From CAZKNF01 sp964554105 (GTDB lineage: Bacteria > Bacteroidota > Rhodothermia > Rhodothermales > VXPQ01): 64,000 nt of DNA. The translations under genes and the position numbers were made by a program. Within the stretch, counting starts at the first letter, position 1, and each line of letters begins with the position of its first letter. The notes beneath the pieces were generated by a model. That model had not been told where the DNA came from, searched no databases, and worked only from the letters and a program-made list of their open reading frames with translations. Location: contig CAZKNF010000008.1 of the NCBI GenBank assembly GCA_964554105.1, forward strand, positions 16,809 through 80,808, given 5' to 3'. Positions 61,609 through 64,000 of this stretch are shown here, piece by piece.

Positions 61609-64000
61609 TGAAGCAGCGATTTGTCGTGAGTGTCGCACCGATAATACAGAGGTTTGGAATAGGTGGATGGGCAACGGTTCTCCGGCGTGGAGGAGCGTGC
61701 ATGCGTGGTTTCTCGCTGGCCGCAACAGGGGTATTCGCAGCCTGTGCACTAATTCTGGCCTTGCCTTCTCACGCCCAGGAGGGATCGTCGATTCCATCGG
61801 AGTATCGCGGAACCGAAGGAGCAATCGCGCGGGGTATTCTAAATGGAAACCTGATCGAAACGAACTTCCGAAATCACGGCGAGCTGGCGCGGTGGGACGA
61901 TTATCCGTGGGGAATCTGGCCGCGTACGATCGGCGGACGCCACATTGACGGAGTGGCCGTCGTGGTTGCGGGGCAGGTGAAGGGTGAACGTGCGGCATAT
62001 CCGCAATTTTACGGCGAGAATGCTCGCGACACCCTGTTGAACCCCGTCATCGTGAATTACCGCGGCTCCGGCCTGCGGGTCGGCCCGGACGGCGAAATGT
62101 GGGGATGGCTCCCACTGGATGGTTTTCACAACCCGCTGCGATTTAATCCACGTACCGGAGAGCGCGAACCGACTCCTGCCCTCAGCGATGATGAAGCTAC
62201 GTGGCCGGCGAACTGGCCCGACAAGCTCAATGAGGAGGACAGCGGATGGCCCGGGGAATGGAACGGCTTCTTCGGCAAGGGGGTGCGCAACGCCGATCTC
62301 GAGTCCTTTTTCGTGATGGACGATCACTCCGATATGGAGTACGGCATCAATCCTCAGACCGGAAGGCCGTACAGTGAGTACGGTGTGTACTATCCCAATC
62401 CGGCTGATTCGACCATCGGCGGACTCGGCCTCCAGACACAGGTGCGCGCGTTCCAGTGGGCGAACATCCTGGCCGAGGATACCATGTTCCTGATCTACCG
62501 CATCACCAATGTTGGACAAACCGACCACGGTGCTCCCGTGGAGCTGGGAGAGGGGCTGCGCGATACCGGGCTCTATTTCGCTCAATGGGTGGACTATGGG
62601 CTGGGCTTCGAGGAAGGAGATGAAAACGCCGCCTTCGACCCGCAGCTCGACGTAGCATACGGTTATGATCAGGACGGCATCGGCACGCGCCAGGAGGGCG
62701 GATCGTATCAGCTGGGCTACACCGGCTTCGCATTTCTGGAAAGCCCGGCAAACAGAGACGACGGGCTGGACAATGATGAGGACGGTGTCGTTGATGAGAG
62801 TCGCTTCTCGGGACCCGGAATGCTTATCGAGGGGCAAGAGGCAATTCGCGCCTACATCGAATCTAACTACAATCTCGAAAACTTCGAGCGCACATTCGGT
62901 CCGCTCGAAAATCAGAGGGCTTTCGAGGTCGGCCGCTGGTGGACCGGCGACGAAGATGTCGACTGGCTCGGGTACGAAGACAAGAACGAGAACGGACAAT
63001 ACGATTCCGGTGAACTCATCAATGACGACGTAGGGCGTGACGGTCTTGGACCGTTCGACCTCACGTATCCGGGACCTGACGAAGGTGAGGCTGACGGCAT
63101 TCCATCCCTGCGCGAGTCAAATTTCGACCAGACGGACGTCGATGAATCAGATCAGATCGGTCTGACCGGCTTCGACCTGAGCTCCCGGCCGTTCTACGAG
63201 AATGGGGACAATCTGCAGAGCGACACGTGGATCTGGGATCGAATTAAGAACCACGCAGAGTTCGCGCTGGGCGAAAAGCCGGCGGATTTCCAGGCCGACG
63301 TCGAGCCGTTCAACATGTTCATGTCCGGTCCGGTCAATCTCAGTGCGCAGCAGACCGACTTCTTTTCTACGGCCTGGATCTTTGGCTGGGACGAAGATGA
63401 TTTCTTCCGTAACCGGCGCGTGGTCCAGTCCATCTACAATGCAGATTACCGCTTCGCACAGCCGCCTATACTACCACGTCTGACGGCCCGGCCCGGAGAC
63501 GGCTATGTCGTTCTTTCCTGGGACACGACCGCCCTCGCGAGTTTCGACCGGTTCACGCAGGAGTTCGATTTCGAAGGATACAAACTGTACCGGGGCACCG
63601 ATCCTCTCCTGAATGACGTTCGCACGATCACGGACTACAGGGGGGTGCCGACGTTTTATGAGCCTATCGCGGAATGGGATCTGGAAAACGGGATCACCGG
63701 CCGCCAGACGGTGCTCGATGGTACTGCCGTCTACCATTTGGGTGACGACACGGGTCTGGAATTCGCCTACATCGATCGCGATGTCACGAACGGGAAGACG
63801 TACTATTACGCGCTCGTAGCGCACGACAGAGGGTATGAGGATCCGGATGATCCGAACGCACCGCCGATCGATCCGCAAGAGAATACATTCAACATCAGCG
63901 TGAACTCAGGCGGTGAAATTACCGGCGTCTCACCGAATGCGGCGGTCGTCACGCCGCGCTCGCGTGCGGCGGGTTACGTCGAGACCTCGACGAACGAATC
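61608..64000 (+). CDS. Large secreted protein with calcium-loop repeats and a fibronectin-like domain, 3' end cut by the window
   Basis: The frame is open from ATG 61608 (TAATG overlap with the receptor stop) to the window edge, about 797 residues so far. Signal segment GVFAACALILALPSHAQEG (residues about 46-63), then a long beta-rich region with tryptophan-rich stretches (YPWGIWPRTIGGRHIDG). Calcium-binding-like acidic loops DDGLDNDEDGVVDES and EDKNENGQYDSGELINDD are seen at about residues 385-475. A fibronectin III-like domain is near residues 620-740 (YVVLSWDTTALASF; FEGYKLYRGTDPLLND; TYYYALVAHDRGYED). It takes the place where SusD would be next to a SusC-like receptor, so may be its surface partner. 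Confidence 0.85.
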   Translation, partial: MKQRFVVSVAPIIQRFGIGGWATVLRRGGACMRGFSLAATGVFAACALILALPSHAQEGSSIPSEYRGTEGAIARGILNGNLIETNFRNHGELARWDDYPWGIWPRTIGGRHIDGVAVVVAGQVKGERAAYPQFYGENARDTLLNPVIVNYRGSGLRVGPDGEMWGWLPLDGFHNPLRFNPRTGEREPTPALSDDEATWPANWPDKLNEEDSGWPGEWNGFFGKGVRNADLESFFVMDDHSDMEYGINPQTGRPYSEYGVYYPNPADSTIGGLGLQTQVRAFQWANILAEDTMFLIYRITNVGQTDHGAPVELGEGLRDTGLYFAQWVDYGLGFEEGDENAAFDPQLDVAYGYDQDGIGTRQEGGSYQLGYTGFAFLESPANRDDGLDNDEDGVVDESRFSGPGMLIEGQEAIRAYIESNYNLENFERTFGPLENQRAFEVGRWWTGDEDVDWLGYEDKNENGQYDSGELINDDVGRDGLGPFDLTYPGPDEGEADGIPSLRESNFDQTDVDESDQIGLTGFDLSSRPFYENGDNLQSDTWIWDRIKNHAEFALGEKPADFQADVEPFNMFMSGPVNLSAQQTDFFSTAWIFGWDEDDFFRNRRVVQSIYNADYRFAQPPILPRLTARPGDGYVVLSWDTTALASFDRFTQEFDFEGYKLYRGTDPLLNDVRTITDYRGVPTFYEPIAEWDLENGITGRQTVLDGTAVYHLGDDTGLEFAYIDRDVTNGKTYYYALVAHDRGYEDPDDPNAPPIDPQENTFNISVNSGGEITGVSPNAAVVTPRSRAAGYVETSTNE

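Noticed and set aside
1..64000. CRISPR arrays, insertion sequences, integrases or prophage genes
   Set aside because: No repeat-spacer pattern, transposase or integrase motif was seen anywhere in the window.

Overview
The window reads as a chromosome piece from a member of the Rhodothermota/Bacteroidota superphylum, probably a marine or halophilic Rhodothermales-like bacterium. This placement is an inference from gene content: a parA-parB-DUF5683 cluster, a full Bat (aerotolerance) operon, an AONS-family serine palmitoyltransferase beside a GNAT ceramide-synthase-like protein, a TonB-dependent receptor with an N-terminal carboxypeptidase-regulatory-like domain, and DUF1080 and golvesin-type polysaccharide genes. 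There are no rRNAs, tRNAs, CRISPR arrays or insertion sequences that I can see. The single 100-N run (8594-8693) has identical 55-bp flanks, which points to a short-read scaffold join and not to missing DNA.

Layout. 1-5.5 kb (minus strand): dnaX-ybaB-recR followed, with a 1-nt overlap, by an iron-type ABC permease and a saccharopine-dehydrogenase-like gene cut by the window edge. 5.8-15.1 kb (minus): aldo/keto reductase, DUF58 protein, a BatD/DUF4381-like membrane protein, a class III sirtuin and batA-batB-batC-batD-batE, mostly overlapping or tightly packed. 15.2-16.6 kb (plus): purQ and a rhomboid protease. 16.9-17.6 kb (plus): no convincing protein gene, but a consensus sigma-70 promoter, about 700 nt with many perfect hairpins closed by a 13-bp long-range helix, and an intrinsic terminator. 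I interpret this as a large ornate noncoding RNA, the most novel item here. 17.7-25.7 kb: a plus-strand GT2 glycosyltransferase, then a minus-strand run parA-parB-DUF5683-small ORF-glycosyltransferase-spt-acyltransferase-membrane protein, which suggests sphingolipid or sulfonolipid synthesis. 26.1-38.4 kb: housekeeping genes (UvrD/Rep helicase, GNAT, rpiA, tonB, vanZ-like, nnr, an Ig-like lipoprotein, glutamate dehydrogenase, TrmH/SpoU methyltransferase, alanine dehydrogenase).

38.5-64 kb is an accessory carbohydrate and sugar-acid region. It holds a zinc alcohol dehydrogenase, an SDR, a TIM-barrel sugar isomerase/epimerase, a Tat-exported Gluconate_2-dh3 subunit with its GMC flavoprotein (glucoside-3-dehydrogenase-like), two divergent DUF1080 (3-keto-glycoside hydrolase) genes, a beta-propeller fused to a cupredoxin, a sulfatase, a golvesin-domain FAD oxidoreductase, otnC-otnK, an IolC-like PfkB kinase, an Nramp-like transporter without the canonical metal motif, an Asp/Glu racemase family protein, a LacI regulator, a TonB-dependent receptor and a large secreted partner protein running off the edge. 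Four TGAAAACGTTTTCA-like palindromes tie much of this region to the LacI regulator. A plausible reading is that glycosides enter through the TonB system (TonB itself is at 29.6 kb), are oxidised at C3 in the periplasm with electrons passing to a cupredoxin, are cleaved by DUF1080 hydrolases, and that sugar acids are then kinased and cleaved inside the cell.
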